64,000 bases of DNA, taken from NCBI RefSeq assembly GCF_042666615.1, contig NZ_JBHTDD010000008.1, positions 62,001-126,000 on the forward strand, given 5' to 3'. The notes under the pieces were generated by a model. That model did no database searches, was not told the origin of the DNA, and worked only from the letters and a program-made list of their open reading frames with translations. This stretch comes from KBS50 sp042666615 (GTDB taxonomy: Bacteria; Actinomycetota; Actinomycetes; Mycobacteriales; Micromonosporaceae). Position 1 is the stretch's first letter. Every line of letters starts with the position of its first letter. Position numbers and translations under genes: made by a program. Positions 22,404 to 31,098 of the stretch are shown one piece after another.

Positions 22404-23774
22404 GTGGCGGCGGTGCTGTTCCTGGCGATCGTCCTGCTGGTCCCCACCCTGGTCCACCTGTACCTGTGGAAGCGGTTGGTCCGGGACACCACCCGGCCGG
22501 GTCGCTGGCGGCGCGCCGGCGGGGTGCTGATGGTCACCCTGGCCCTGCTGATCCCAGCCACCCTGGCGGGCACCCGAGCCGGGCTCTACTGGCTGGCGTG
22601 GCCTGGCTACCTCTGGCTGGCCGTGATGTTCTACCTGCTCGTCCTGCTGGTCGTCGCCGAGTTGCCGATGCTGGTGATCAGGCGTCTCGTCCGGCGTCGA
22701 GCAGCCGGCGTACCGGCGCGGGAGCCGGTGCAGGCGGACCGGCCGACGGAGGCGGGCGACCCGGTGGCGGTGCTGGCCGGGCCGGGCGCGGAGCGGGCGG
22801 CCGGCACGAATGCCTCGGCCGGCCCCGCGCCGGCCGTCGGGCCGGGGTCCGGCGGCCGGGTGCCGCCGGACGGCGCCACGGGTTCGCCGAGCAGCACCAC
22901 GGTCCCGCCGGCCGAGCCGGGACACGATCCGGGTCGCCGGCTGCTGCTGGCCCGCAGCCTGGCCATCGTCGCCGGGCTCACCGCGACCGGCGTCACCGGG
23001 TACGGGGTGGCCGTGGCCAAGGGCCCACCGCGACTCAACCGGGTCCAGATCCCGTTGGCCAAGCTGCCCCGCCGGATGGACGGGATGAGGATCGCGCTGG
23101 TCTCCGACATCCACCTCGGCCCGCTCTCGGGTCGTCCGCACGCCGAACGGGTGGTCGCCGCGATCAACCGGGTGGACGCCGATCTGGTGGCGGTGGTCGG
23201 TGACCTGGTGGACGGCTCGGTCGCCGAACTCGGGCCGGCCGCCGCCCCGCTGCGCGACCTGCGGTCCCGGTACGGCAGCTTCTTCGTGACCGGCAACCAC
23301 GAGTACTACTCCGGCGTGGCGGAGTGGGTGGCCGAGGTCGATCGGCTCGGTCTGCGGGTGTTGCAGAACCGCCGCCGCGAGATCGTCACCCCGGGTGGGG
23401 TGTTGGACCTGGCCGGCGTCAACGACGTGTCGGCGGAGGAGTTCGGGGGCACCGGGGTCGAGGCGGGACCGGACTATGACGCCGCGCTCGGCGGACGGGA
23501 CCCGGACCGTCCCGTGGTGCTGCTCGCTCACCAGCCCGTCGCCGTGCACGAGGCGGCCCGGCGCGGGGTGGACCTGCAACTGTCCGGGCACACCCACGGT
23601 GGACAGATCGTGCCGTTCAACCTCCTGGTCGGGCTGGAGCAGCCGGTGGTTTCCGGGCACGCCACAATCGACGGTACGCAGGTGGTGGTGACCAACGGCG
23701 CCGGATTCTGGGGGCCGCCGGTGCGGGTCGGCGCGCCGCCGCAGGTCACCCTTGTCGAGTTGCGCAGCGCATAG
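22404..23774 (+). CDS. Membrane-anchored metallophosphoesterase
   Basis: 456 residues. N-terminal part has three or four membrane helices (LFLAIVLLVPTLVHLYLW, GVLMVTLALLIPATLAG, GYLWLAVMFYLLVLLVVAELPML), a disordered Pro/Ala/Gly linker (about 105-170), another helix (SLAIVAGLTATGVTGYGVAV), then a calcineurin-type phosphoesterase domain. Metal motifs: SDIHLG, GDLVDG, GNHEYY and GHTHGGQ. Resembles YkuE/YaeI-type enzymes; substrate may be a lipid phosphate or UDP-sugar lipid but this is open. GTG start 2 nt after moaD, so likely co-transcribed with moaA-moaD though functionally unrelated. Confidence 0.88.
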   Translation: MAAVLFLAIVLLVPTLVHLYLWKRLVRDTTRPGRWRRAGGVLMVTLALLIPATLAGTRAGLYWLAWPGYLWLAVMFYLLVLLVVAELPMLVIRRLVRRRAAGVPAREPVQADRPTEAGDPVAVLAGPGAERAAGTNASAGPAPAVGPGSGGRVPPDGATGSPSSTTVPPAEPGHDPGRRLLLARSLAIVAGLTATGVTGYGVAVAKGPPRLNRVQIPLAKLPRRMDGMRIALVSDIHLGPLSGRPHAERVVAAINRVDADLVAVVGDLVDGSVAELGPAAAPLRDLRSRYGSFFVTGNHEYYSGVAEWVAEVDRLGLRVLQNRRREIVTPGGVLDLAGVNDVSAEEFGGTGVEAGPDYDAALGGRDPDRPVVLLAHQPVAVHEAARRGVDLQLSGHTHGGQIVPFNLLVGLEQPVVSGHATIDGTQVVVTNGAGFWGPPVRVGAPPQVTLVELRSA

Positions 23775-23838
23775 CGCTCCACCTCACCCGGCAGCGTGGC
23801 GCCGGGCAGTCCCGGATCGGCGCGTGACAGGATGCGGC

Positions 23839-26800
23839 GTGCTTCCGATCCCGGCCGCCGATGTCAGCGGCTCCCCCGTGGGCACCCCGTTCGTCGCCGA
23901 CCTGCACATCCATTCCAGATACTCGCGGGCGTGCAGCCGCGACCTGACCGTGCCGACGCTCGCCTGGTGGGCTCGGCGCAAGGGCGTCACCCTGCTCGGT
24001 ACGGGTGACTTCACCCACCCGGCGTGGCTGGCGCACCTGCGGGAGACGCTGGTGCCGGCCGAACCGGGGCTGTACCGGCTCGACGCGGACACCGAGCGGG
24101 ACGTCGTCCGCCGGTTGCCGCCGCGGCTGGCCTCGACCGCCGAGGGCACGCCGGTACGGTTCGCGCTGAGCGTCGAGATCTCCACCATCTACAAGCGGGC
24201 CGACCGCACCCGCAAGGTGCACCACCTCGTCTATCTTCCCGATCTCGACGCCGTGGAGCGGTTCAACACGGCGCTCGGGCGGATCGGCAACCTCGCCTCG
24301 GACGGGCGGCCGATCCTCGGCCTGGATTCCCGTGACCTGCTGGAGATCACCCTCACCGCCAGCCCGGACGGCTACCTGGTGCCCGCGCACATCTGGACGC
24401 CGTGGTTCTCGGCGCTCGGCTCGAAGTCGGGGTTCGACGCGATCGCCGACTGCTATGCCGACCTGGCCGAGCACATCTTCGCCGTGGAGACCGGGTTGTC
24501 GTCGGACCCGGCGATGAACTGGCGGGTGTCCACCCTGGACCGCTACCGGCTGGTCTCCAACTCGGACGCGCATTCACCGGCCGCCCTGGCCCGCGAGGCA
24601 ACCGTCTTCGACACCGCGCTGGACTACTTCGCGGTCCGCGACGCGTTGCGGACCGGCACCGGGCCGCATTCGACGATCGAGTTCTTTCCCGAGGAGGGGA
24701 AGTACCACGCTGACGGACACCGGGCCTGCGGAATCAACTGGTCGCCCGAGCAGACCAGGGAGGCCGGCGGGCGCTGCCCGGAGTGCGGCAAGCCGCTGAC
24801 GGTCGGCGTGCTCAGCCGGGTCGAGGAGCTGGCCGACCGGCCCGCCGGGCAGCGGCCGGCCGGCACGCCGGCGGTCACCCATCTGGTGTCGCTCGCCGAG
24901 ATCCTCGGCGAGATCGAATCGGTCGGGGCCAAGTCGAAGCGGGTGACCGGGCAGCTCACCACGCTGACCGCCGCGCTCGGCCCGGAGCTGGAGATCCTCA
25001 CTCGGACGCCGCTGGCGGACATCCGGTCCGCCGGGGGCGAACTGCTGGCCGAGGCGATCGGCCGGCTGCGCCGCGGCCAGGTGCGGCGAGTTCCCGGGTA
25101 CGACGGCGAGTACGGCGTGATCACCCTGTTCGAACCGGGTGAGCTGACCGGCCGGCGGGGGGCGCAGCCGGAGGCCCTGTTCGACATGCCGGCTCCGGCG
25201 CCCCGGCGAGCGCCGGACCGGTCGCGGCCCGGCACGGTGGTCGGCGCGTCCGGTCCCACCGCCCGCCGACGGTCCCGGCCGGTCCCGGTGTCCGAACCAC
25301 CGCCGCCGATCGCTCCGCCGCCGTCGCCGCACGAGCCGTTCGAGCCGGTGCTGGCCGGAATGGAGGAGGTGGGGACCGGCCTGCTGGACCGGCTGGACGC
25401 GATGCAGCGGGTCGCCGCGTCCGCTCCCGGCGGGCCGATGCTGATCGTGGCCGGTCCGGGCACCGGCAAGACCCGGACGCTCACCCATCGCATCGCGTAC
25501 CTCTGCGCGGAGTTGAACGTTTTCCCGGAGCACTGCCTGGCCATCACGTTCACCCGGCGCGCCGCCGAGGAGCTGCGGTCCCGGTTGGACGACCTGCTCG
25601 GCCCGGTGGCCGAGGACGTCACGGTCGCCACGTTCCATTCGCTGGGTTTGCTGATCCTGCGGGAAAACGCCGCCGCGGTCGGTCTGCCGGCGGACTTCCG
25701 GATCGCCGACGACGCCGACCGGGTGGAGATCCGGGCCGAGGCTGGCGATGACGACGCGGCGTACGTCAAGCTGCTCCGGGCCCGTGATCTGGTCGACCTG
25801 GACGAGCTGGTGGAGCTGCCGGTGCGGCTGCTGCGCGACGAGCCCGCGCTGGTCGCGCAGTACCGCCGGCGCTGGTCATGGATCTTCGTGGACGAGTACC
25901 AGGACGTCGACGCCGACCAGTACGAGCTGCTCCGGCTGCTCAGCCCCGGCGACGGGAACCTCTGCGCGATCGGTGACCCCGACCAGGCGATCTACTCGTT
26001 CCGGGGCGCCGACGTGGGGTACTTTCTGCGCTTCTCGCGGGACTTCACGGACGCGCGGTTGGTCCGGTTGACCCGCAACTACCGGTCCTCCGCGCCGATC
26101 CTGGCCGCCGCGGTGCAGGCCATCGCGCCCACCTCGCTGGTCCGGGGGCGGCGCCTCGACCCGGCGCGGTTGGATCCGGAGGCGCCGCTGGTCGGCCGCT
26201 ATCCGGCCGCGTCGGTGGCGGACGAGGCGGACTTCGTGGTGCGGACCGTGGACGATCTGGTCGGTGGGCTGTCCCACCGGTCCTTCGACGCCGGGCGGGC
26301 GGACAGCCGGGCGGAGACCCGACCCGGATTGTCGTTCTCCGACATCGCGGTGCTCTACCGCACCGACGCGCAGGCCGCCGCGGTGGTCGACGCGCTCGTC
26401 CGGGCCGGCGTGCCGGTTCAGAAGCGGTCCCACAACCGGCTGCGCGACCGGGCCGGGGTGGCGGTCCTGGCCCGCGAGTTGCGGCACGCGGACGGGCTTG
26501 CCGGACCCTTGGCGGCCCGGCTCCGGCTCGCCGGTCAGGTGCTCGCCGACCGGTACGCGGCCCCGACACTGGACGCCGCCGGCGGGGTCGGCCCCGAGGA
26601 GATCTGGTCCGCTGTGGACCTGCTCACGCCGCTCGCCCAGCGGTGCGGCGACGACCTGCCGGCGTTCCTGACCAGGCTGGCCACCGGGGAGGAGGTGGAC
26701 GCGCTCGACCCGCGGGCGGAGGCGGTCACCCTGCTCACCCTGCACGCGGCCAAGGGACTGGAGTTCCCGGTGGTGTTCCTCGTGGGCTGCGAGGACGGGT

Positions 26801-27054
26801 TGCTGCCGCTGCGGTTGCCCGGTCGGCCACCGGGCGACGAGGACCTGGCCGAGGAGCGGCGACTGTTCTTCGTGGGGATGACCCGCGCCCAGGACCGGCT
26901 CTACCTCAGTCACGTGGCTCGCCGGGTGCGCGGTGGGCAGGACCGGGACTGTGCGCCGACACCGTTCTTCGACGCGATCGACCCAGGGCTGTTCGAGCGG
27001 CTCGGTGACGCGCGCCCCCGCCGCCCGAAGGATCGCCAGCTCCGTCTCCTCTGA
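23839..27054 (+). CDS. PHP endonuclease-like domain fused to UvrD/Rep helicase
   Basis: 1071-residue fusion. Residues 1-390: PHP phosphoesterase domain of the TIGR00375 type, with DLHIHSRYSRACSRDL (metal His at 23 and 25), GTGDFTHP, SVEISTIYK, NSDAHSP, and a Cys-rich site (CGINW..., CPECGKPL) that probably binds zinc. A helix-hairpin-like and disordered linker spans about 390-500. Residues 515-1071: superfamily 1A helicase with Walker A GPGTGKT (539-545), FTRRAAEELRSRL, DEYQDVDADQ, GDPDQAIYSFRGA, RLTRNYRSS, LTLHAAKGLEFPVVF and EERRLFFVGMTRAQDRLYLS. DNA repair or mismatch/lesion processing is likely. Start GTG 23839 has ACAGGA 5-6 nt upstream; the frame opens at 23752 and overlaps the previous gene. 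Confidence 0.9.
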   Translation: MLPIPAADVSGSPVGTPFVADLHIHSRYSRACSRDLTVPTLAWWARRKGVTLLGTGDFTHPAWLAHLRETLVPAEPGLYRLDADTERDVVRRLPPRLASTAEGTPVRFALSVEISTIYKRADRTRKVHHLVYLPDLDAVERFNTALGRIGNLASDGRPILGLDSRDLLEITLTASPDGYLVPAHIWTPWFSALGSKSGFDAIADCYADLAEHIFAVETGLSSDPAMNWRVSTLDRYRLVSNSDAHSPAALAREATVFDTALDYFAVRDALRTGTGPHSTIEFFPEEGKYHADGHRACGINWSPEQTREAGGRCPECGKPLTVGVLSRVEELADRPAGQRPAGTPAVTHLVSLAEILGEIESVGAKSKRVTGQLTTLTAALGPELEILTRTPLADIRSAGGELLAEAIGRLRRGQVRRVPGYDGEYGVITLFEPGELTGRRGAQPEALFDMPAPAPRRAPDRSRPGTVVGASGPTARRRSRPVPVSEPPPPIAPPPSPHEPFEPVLAGMEEVGTGLLDRLDAMQRVAASAPGGPMLIVAGPGTGKTRTLTHRIAYLCAELNVFPEHCLAITFTRRAAEELRSRLDDLLGPVAEDVTVATFHSLGLLILRENAAAVGLPADFRIADDADRVEIRAEAGDDDAAYVKLLRARDLVDLDELVELPVRLLRDEPALVAQYRRRWSWIFVDEYQDVDADQYELLRLLSPGDGNLCAIGDPDQAIYSFRGADVGYFLRFSRDFTDARLVRLTRNYRSSAPILAAAVQAIAPTSLVRGRRLDPARLDPEAPLVGRYPAASVADEADFVVRTVDDLVGGLSHRSFDAGRADSRAETRPGLSFSDIAVLYRTDAQAAAVVDALVRAGVPVQKRSHNRLRDRAGVAVLARELRHADGLAGPLAARLRLAGQVLADRYAAPTLDAAGGVGPEEIWSAVDLLTPLAQRCGDDLPAFLTRLATGEEVDALDPRAEAVTLLTLHAAKGLEFPVVFLVGCEDGLLPLRLPGRPPGDEDLAEERRLFFVGMTRAQDRLYLSHVARRVRGGQDRDCAPTPFFDAIDPGLFERLGDARPRRPKDRQLRLL

Positions 27055-27231
27055 CTCACCCACTCCCCGCACACTCCCGGGTCAGACCGACGAGGGACAG
27101 CAGGAGCCCGAGATCTACGAGGAAAGTGGAGTGGCAGACCAGCTTCCGGGTGATGAGCTGATCATTGGTCCACGCTACGGTGGCCTGGGCATCCCCCGCC
27201 CATAGATTTCTCCCCGGATCGGAGACAACTC

Positions 27232-28194
27232 GTGTCGAACTACGGACGGTCGGGTGACCCGCACCCCGATCCGTGGCCGAGCCGGCAACAGCACCCGGCC
27301 GGCGACCGGCCGGCGGCCGACCCGCCGCCCGGCTACGGTCCGCCGCCGAGTTACGGTCCGCCCGTCAGTGATCAGCCGCCGGGCTACGGCCCGTCCCGGG
27401 GGTACGGGGAGCCGGGTCCCGGCTACGGTCCGCGCCCAGACGGTCCGCCGTCGACCCACGGTTACGGTTCTGGACCGGGATACGGCCCCGGACCGGGATA
27501 CGGCCCCGGACCGGGATACGGCCCCGGCTCGACCTACGGCCCCGGACCGGAATACGGCCAGGGTCAGTCGGCCGATCCTCGGTACGGCGACCCCGCCGCG
27601 GGGTACGGCCAGTCCGGTGCCGGCGGATACGGCCGACCGCCGGAGTACCGCCAGCCCTCGGAATACGGCGCCGCCGACCAGTCGTACCCGCCGGGACCGC
27701 CACCGGGCACCTGGTCGTCGGCCGGCGCCCCACCGCCGCCGCCGAAGAGCCGAACGCCCATGATCATCCTGCTTGCCGTCCTGGCGCTGTTGGTGGTTGG
27801 TGGCGGCGCCACGACGGTGTTCCTGCTCGGCCGGGGCAGCGGCACGCCGTCGACAGCGTCGGCACCGACGCCGACCGAGTCGGTGCCGGCGAGCGAAGCC
27901 GCCCCCTCCGAGGACGTGGCTGCCACCCCTACGCCCGAGTCCTCGACGGACGCCCGGTTCGTCAAGGAGGGCCAGTGTGTCAAGAACGAGAGCGGCAGCG
28001 GCGACAAGCCGAAGCTCGCCATCACCAGTTGCACGCCGAAGACGTACGAGGTGCTCAAGCGCGTCGACGGGGCCACCAACGGCAAGAACGACGCGGTGGC
28101 GAAGTGCTCCGGGGTGGCGGGCTACACCGACTGGTACTTCTTCAACAGTGAGCTGGATGTGCTGGACTTCGTGCTCTGCCTCAAACTGCGCTAA
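27232..28194 (+). CDS. LppU/SCO3897 family membrane protein
   Basis: 320 residues. The first 165 residues are a Pro/Gly/Tyr-rich cytoplasmic tail made of GYGP-type repeats, including three exact 18-bp DNA repeats. One membrane helix (PMIILLAVLALLVVGGGATTVFLL) follows, then a Ser/Thr/Pro linker and a small external domain (about 240-320) with FVKEGQCVKNESG, SCTPKTYEVLKRV, KCSGVAGYTDWYFFN and DFVLCLKLR. Four Cys suggest two disulfides. This domain is the LppU/SCO3897 signature; function unknown. GTG start at 27232 after GGAGA about 8 nt upstream. Confidence 0.8.
   Translation: MSNYGRSGDPHPDPWPSRQQHPAGDRPAADPPPGYGPPPSYGPPVSDQPPGYGPSRGYGEPGPGYGPRPDGPPSTHGYGSGPGYGPGPGYGPGPGYGPGSTYGPGPEYGQGQSADPRYGDPAAGYGQSGAGGYGRPPEYRQPSEYGAADQSYPPGPPPGTWSSAGAPPPPPKSRTPMIILLAVLALLVVGGGATTVFLLGRGSGTPSTASAPTPTESVPASEAAPSEDVAATPTPESSTDARFVKEGQCVKNESGSGDKPKLAITSCTPKTYEVLKRVDGATNGKNDAVAKCSGVAGYTDWYFFNSELDVLDFVLCLKLR
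27472..27525. repeat. Three perfect 18-bp tandem repeats in the LppU-type gene
   Basis: The unit GGACCGGGATACGGCCCC occurs three times end to end and encodes GPGYGP repeats of the tail. Likely site of slipped-strand length change. Confidence 0.9.
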
Positions 28195-28200
28195 CCAAAA

Positions 28201-28308
28201 CTAGCGTCGTCTAGCCCATTTTTTAGATAGCTGTAGTTTTCCATCGACCACGACACGCTGGCGTCCTATAGCGGCATCTAGCGGTCCGGCTAGAACGCCC
28301 GATACTGT
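28201..28308 (+). promoter_or_regulatory. AT-richer promoter region with CTAG motifs before the AAA ATPase
   Basis: Four CTAG tetramers lie within 93 bp (28201, 28211, 28278, 28290). TCTAGC (28277-28282) and GCTAGA (28289-28294) form an inverted repeat with a 6-nt centre covering the -35 region. TACTGT (28303-28308) is the -10, 7 nt before the GTG at 28316. A T-run sits at 28220-28225. The palindrome is a candidate operator. Confidence 0.5.
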
Positions 28309-28315
28309 GCGAGGC

Positions 28316-29623
28316 GTGGATCCGGTCCGCAACCCGTACGCTCCGGGCGCCGGCCAGCGCCCGCCCGAACTCGCCGGGCGCGGTCGCGAGCTGGACGTCT
28401 TCGACGTGGTCCTGGAGCGGGTGGCCCGTGGGCGGCCAGAGCGCAGCCTGATGTTGACCGGCCTCCGCGGCGTCGGCAAGACGGTGCTGCTCAACACGCT
28501 GCGCTCGCAGGCCATCGGCCGGATCTGGGGCACCGGCAAGATTGAGGCTCGGCCGGACCAGTCGTTGCGCCGCCCGGTTGCCGCCGCCCTGCACATGGCC
28601 GTTCGGGAGCTGGCCCCGCGGCACCGGGCACCCGCCCGGATCGACGAGTTCCTCGGCGTGCTGAAGGCGTTCGCGTTGCGCGCCGATCCGGTCGGCCGAG
28701 GTCGCGGTGCGACCGCACCCCGGCTACGCGACCGGTGGCAGCCCGGCATCGACGTGCCGGCGGCCACCGGGCGGGCCGACTCCGGCGACATCGAGATCGA
28801 CCTGGTCGAGTTGCTCACCGACGCGGCCAGCGTGGCCACCGACGTCGGCACCGGCATCGCCGTGTTCATCGACGAGATGCAAGACCTGGGGGCCGAGGAC
28901 GTCTCCGGACTGTGTGCCGCCTGTCACGAGCTGTCCCAGCTCGGCGCGCCGCTGATCGTCGTGGGAGCCGGTCTGCCGCACCTGCCCGCCGTACTGTCGG
29001 CCGCCAAGTCCTACTCGGAACGACTGTTCCGCTACCAGCGCATCGACCGGCTCGACCGGATCGCGGCCGACCAGGCGCTCTGCGCACCGGCCGCCCGGGA
29101 GGAGGTCGAGTACGAGCCCAAGGCGCTCGACCTGCTCTACGAGAAGTCGGGCGGCTACCCCTACTTCGTCCAGGCGTACGGCAAGGCGACGTGGGACCAC
29201 GCCCCGCGTACCCCGATCACCGCCGCCGACGTCCGGGTGGCCGCGCCAGAGGCGGAGGCCGAGTTGGCGGTGGGTTTCTTCGGCTCCCGCTTCGAGCGGG
29301 CCACCCCGGCGGAGCGGGAGTACATGCGGGCGATGGCCGCGCTGTCCTCCGCGACCGACTCGACCGGAGCCACCGGAGCCACTGGAGCGACCGGAACCAC
29401 CGGAGCCGCCGGCGCGCCGAACGGTGGTGACCACCTCCGGGACGACATGGACATCGCGGTGCCGACCGCGGAGATCGCCCGCTCGCTGGGTCGCAAGCCA
29501 GCGAGCCTGTCCCCGGCCCGGGACGCGCTCATCAAGAAGGGTCTGATCTATTCGGGTGAACGCGGCACGGTCGCGTTCACGGTGCCGCACTTCGGCCGCT
29601 ACCTCCGAACGCAGCCGGCGTGA
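28316..29623 (+). CDS. AAA-type ATPase (ATP-binding protein)
   Basis: 435-residue STAND/ORC-like P-loop ATPase. Walker A is LTGLRGVGKTVLL (about residue 50), Walker B is IAVFIDEMQDLG (about 187), a sensor region follows (PLIVVGAGLPHLPAVL), then a helical lid and a C-terminal winged-helix-like segment (PTAEIARSLGRKPASLSPARDALIKKGLIYSGERGTVAFTVPHF). Between them is a short collagen-like Gly-X-Y tract from 9-bp DNA repeats (about 29370-29410). Similar actinobacterial proteins are annotated only as ATP-binding; some resemble archaeal-type ATPases. The GTG at 28316 is preferred over GTG 28307 because TACTGT lies 7 nt upstream. Confidence 0.8.
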   Translation: MDPVRNPYAPGAGQRPPELAGRGRELDVFDVVLERVARGRPERSLMLTGLRGVGKTVLLNTLRSQAIGRIWGTGKIEARPDQSLRRPVAAALHMAVRELAPRHRAPARIDEFLGVLKAFALRADPVGRGRGATAPRLRDRWQPGIDVPAATGRADSGDIEIDLVELLTDAASVATDVGTGIAVFIDEMQDLGAEDVSGLCAACHELSQLGAPLIVVGAGLPHLPAVLSAAKSYSERLFRYQRIDRLDRIAADQALCAPAAREEVEYEPKALDLLYEKSGGYPYFVQAYGKATWDHAPRTPITAADVRVAAPEAEAELAVGFFGSRFERATPAEREYMRAMAALSSATDSTGATGATGATGTTGAAGAPNGGDHLRDDMDIAVPTAEIARSLGRKPASLSPARDALIKKGLIYSGERGTVAFTVPHFGRYLRTQPA

Positions 29624-29659
29624 CGGCGTCGCATCCGAGGACAGCCGGCTCAGCTGTGG

Positions 29660-30199
29660 TCAGACCAGGGACCACGGCGCCGGGAAGCTGACTTCACCGG
29701 GCGGGGGCGCCGGCGCGTCACCGGTGTCGGTCGGCAGCACGAGCGCCTGCCACGGACTTCCCAGCCCCGACCACGGGCTGGTCAACCCGAGCCGAACCGC
29801 CGGCTGGAAACCGAACCGACGGTAGTAGGCCGGGCTGCCGAGCACCACCACCAGGCTCTCACCCAACTCGGTGGCGGCGTCCAGAACGGCCTCCACCACG
29901 TCGGTGCCGTACCCCAGACCCTGCCGGTCCGGTCGCACGGCGACCGGACCGAGCGCCAGTGCCGGCGTCCCGGACGGTTCGACGGTGACCCGGGACAGCA
30001 GGGCGTACCCCACGATCTCCCCGGCGGCCTCGGCCACCATGGACAGCTCGGGAAGCCACGCAGTGCTGCCCCGCAGGGCCTCCACCAGCCGTACCTCGGC
30101 GGGCGTGGCGGCGTCGGGCCGGCCGAAGGCGTCGCCGAGCACGCGCCGGATCCCGGCACCGTCCGCCGGCTGCTCGGACCGCAGTCGTACCGTCGTCAC
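29660..30199 (-). CDS. GNAT family N-acetyltransferase (YhbS-like)
   Basis: 179 residues. Motif A is LGPVAVRPDRQGLGYGTDVVEAVLDAA (RQGLGYG contacts CoA), followed by VVVLGSPAYYRRFGFQPA, the signature of the YhbS-type branch. Substrate unknown. The GTG at 30199 (VTTVRLRSEQPAD) is preferred: TAGCGT lies 8 nt upstream and homologues begin near VRLR; the frame opens at 30223. Converges with the AAA ATPase gene. Confidence 0.85.
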   Translation of the reverse strand: MTTVRLRSEQPADGAGIRRVLGDAFGRPDAATPAEVRLVEALRGSTAWLPELSMVAEAAGEIVGYALLSRVTVEPSGTPALALGPVAVRPDRQGLGYGTDVVEAVLDAATELGESLVVVLGSPAYYRRFGFQPAVRLGLTSPWSGLGSPWQALVLPTDTGDAPAPPPGEVSFPAPWSLV

Positions 30200-30301
30200 G
30201 GATCGCGACGCTACTCGTCCCACCGCAGGTCAGACCAGTGAAACAGCGGTACGGCGACGGTTGTGGGGGTAAACCGGACCGCGGCGGGGTATGACTGACC
30301 C

Positions 30302-30868
30302 ATGAAACCCGTACGCGCCGTCGCCCGCGCGATGTTGAGCGGCATCTTCGTGATCAACGGAGCCCGCGCCGTCGCGAACCCGGAACCGTACGTCTCGCGC
30401 GCCAAGCCGGTGACCGACCGGGTGGCGCCCGTGCTGGAGCGGACCAACCCCCGACTGCCCACCGACACCGCATCCCTGGTACGCGTCAACGGTGCCGTTC
30501 AGTTGGCCGCCGGCCTGCTGCTGGCGACCGGGCACCTGACCCGCCCGGCCGCCGCGATGCTCGCCGGCACGCTGGTGCCGACGACGCTGGCCGGCCATGC
30601 GTACTGGACGGTCGACGATCCCACCCAGCGGATGAATCACAAGATCCATTTTATGAAGAACCTCAGCGTGCTCGGCGGGCTGCTGCTCGCGGCCGCCGAC
30701 ACCGAAGGGCGGCCCAGCCTGCGGTGGCGTGCGGGGCACGCCGTCGGCGGCGGGCAGCGCAAGGTCCGCAGCGGGCAGCGCAAGGTCCGCCGGGCGGTCC
30801 GAACCGCCCGGCGCGACGCGCGGATCGCGGTATGGTCGGCATCGGCGGCGCGCCGCATGCCGGGCTGA
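30302..30868 (+). CDS. DoxX family membrane protein
   Basis: 188 residues with about four membrane segments: VARAMLSGIFVINGARAVANP, LVRVNGAVQLAAGLLLATG, AAAMLAGTLVPTTLAGHAYW and HFMKNLSVLGGLLLAAAD. These match the DoxX core, including the F-x-x-NGA start and the HFMKNL motif. The C-terminal 45 residues are Arg-rich, with a doubled GGGQRKVRSGQRKVRR segment, and should face the cytoplasm. DoxX proteins are linked to redox homeostasis in mycobacteria, but the exact role is unknown. ATG follows a TATGAC element by 6 nt. Confidence 0.85.
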   Translation: MKPVRAVARAMLSGIFVINGARAVANPEPYVSRAKPVTDRVAPVLERTNPRLPTDTASLVRVNGAVQLAAGLLLATGHLTRPAAAMLAGTLVPTTLAGHAYWTVDDPTQRMNHKIHFMKNLSVLGGLLLAAADTEGRPSLRWRAGHAVGGGQRKVRSGQRKVRRAVRTARRDARIAVWSASAARRMPG

Positions 30869-31098
30869 GCCCTGTTCGTCCGGTTGAACCGCGCCGATAG
30901 GATGCCCACGCTCCGGTGTCCAAGGAGGCCGAATTCGACGGGATTCGGTGCCCTGCGGCAACGTGGCGGAAATGTCGCGAACTAGTGTGGGACCGGACAC
31001 GGTCGGATAACGCAGGGGGCACGACAGTGGGGGGCGGTTCTAGGCTGCGGTCTGGATCTGGCTGGGACAGACGACATCGGTTCGGGGGTGACCACGCC

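Noticed and set aside
21693..23660. 655-codon minus-strand ORF over moaA, moaD and the phosphoesterase
   Set aside because: Low-complexity His/Gln/Arg/Gly-rich shadow; the plus strand carries three well-formed genes.
27472..27525. CRISPR-like repeat series
   Set aside because: Repeats are contiguous without spacers and encode GPGYGP units in a coding frame.
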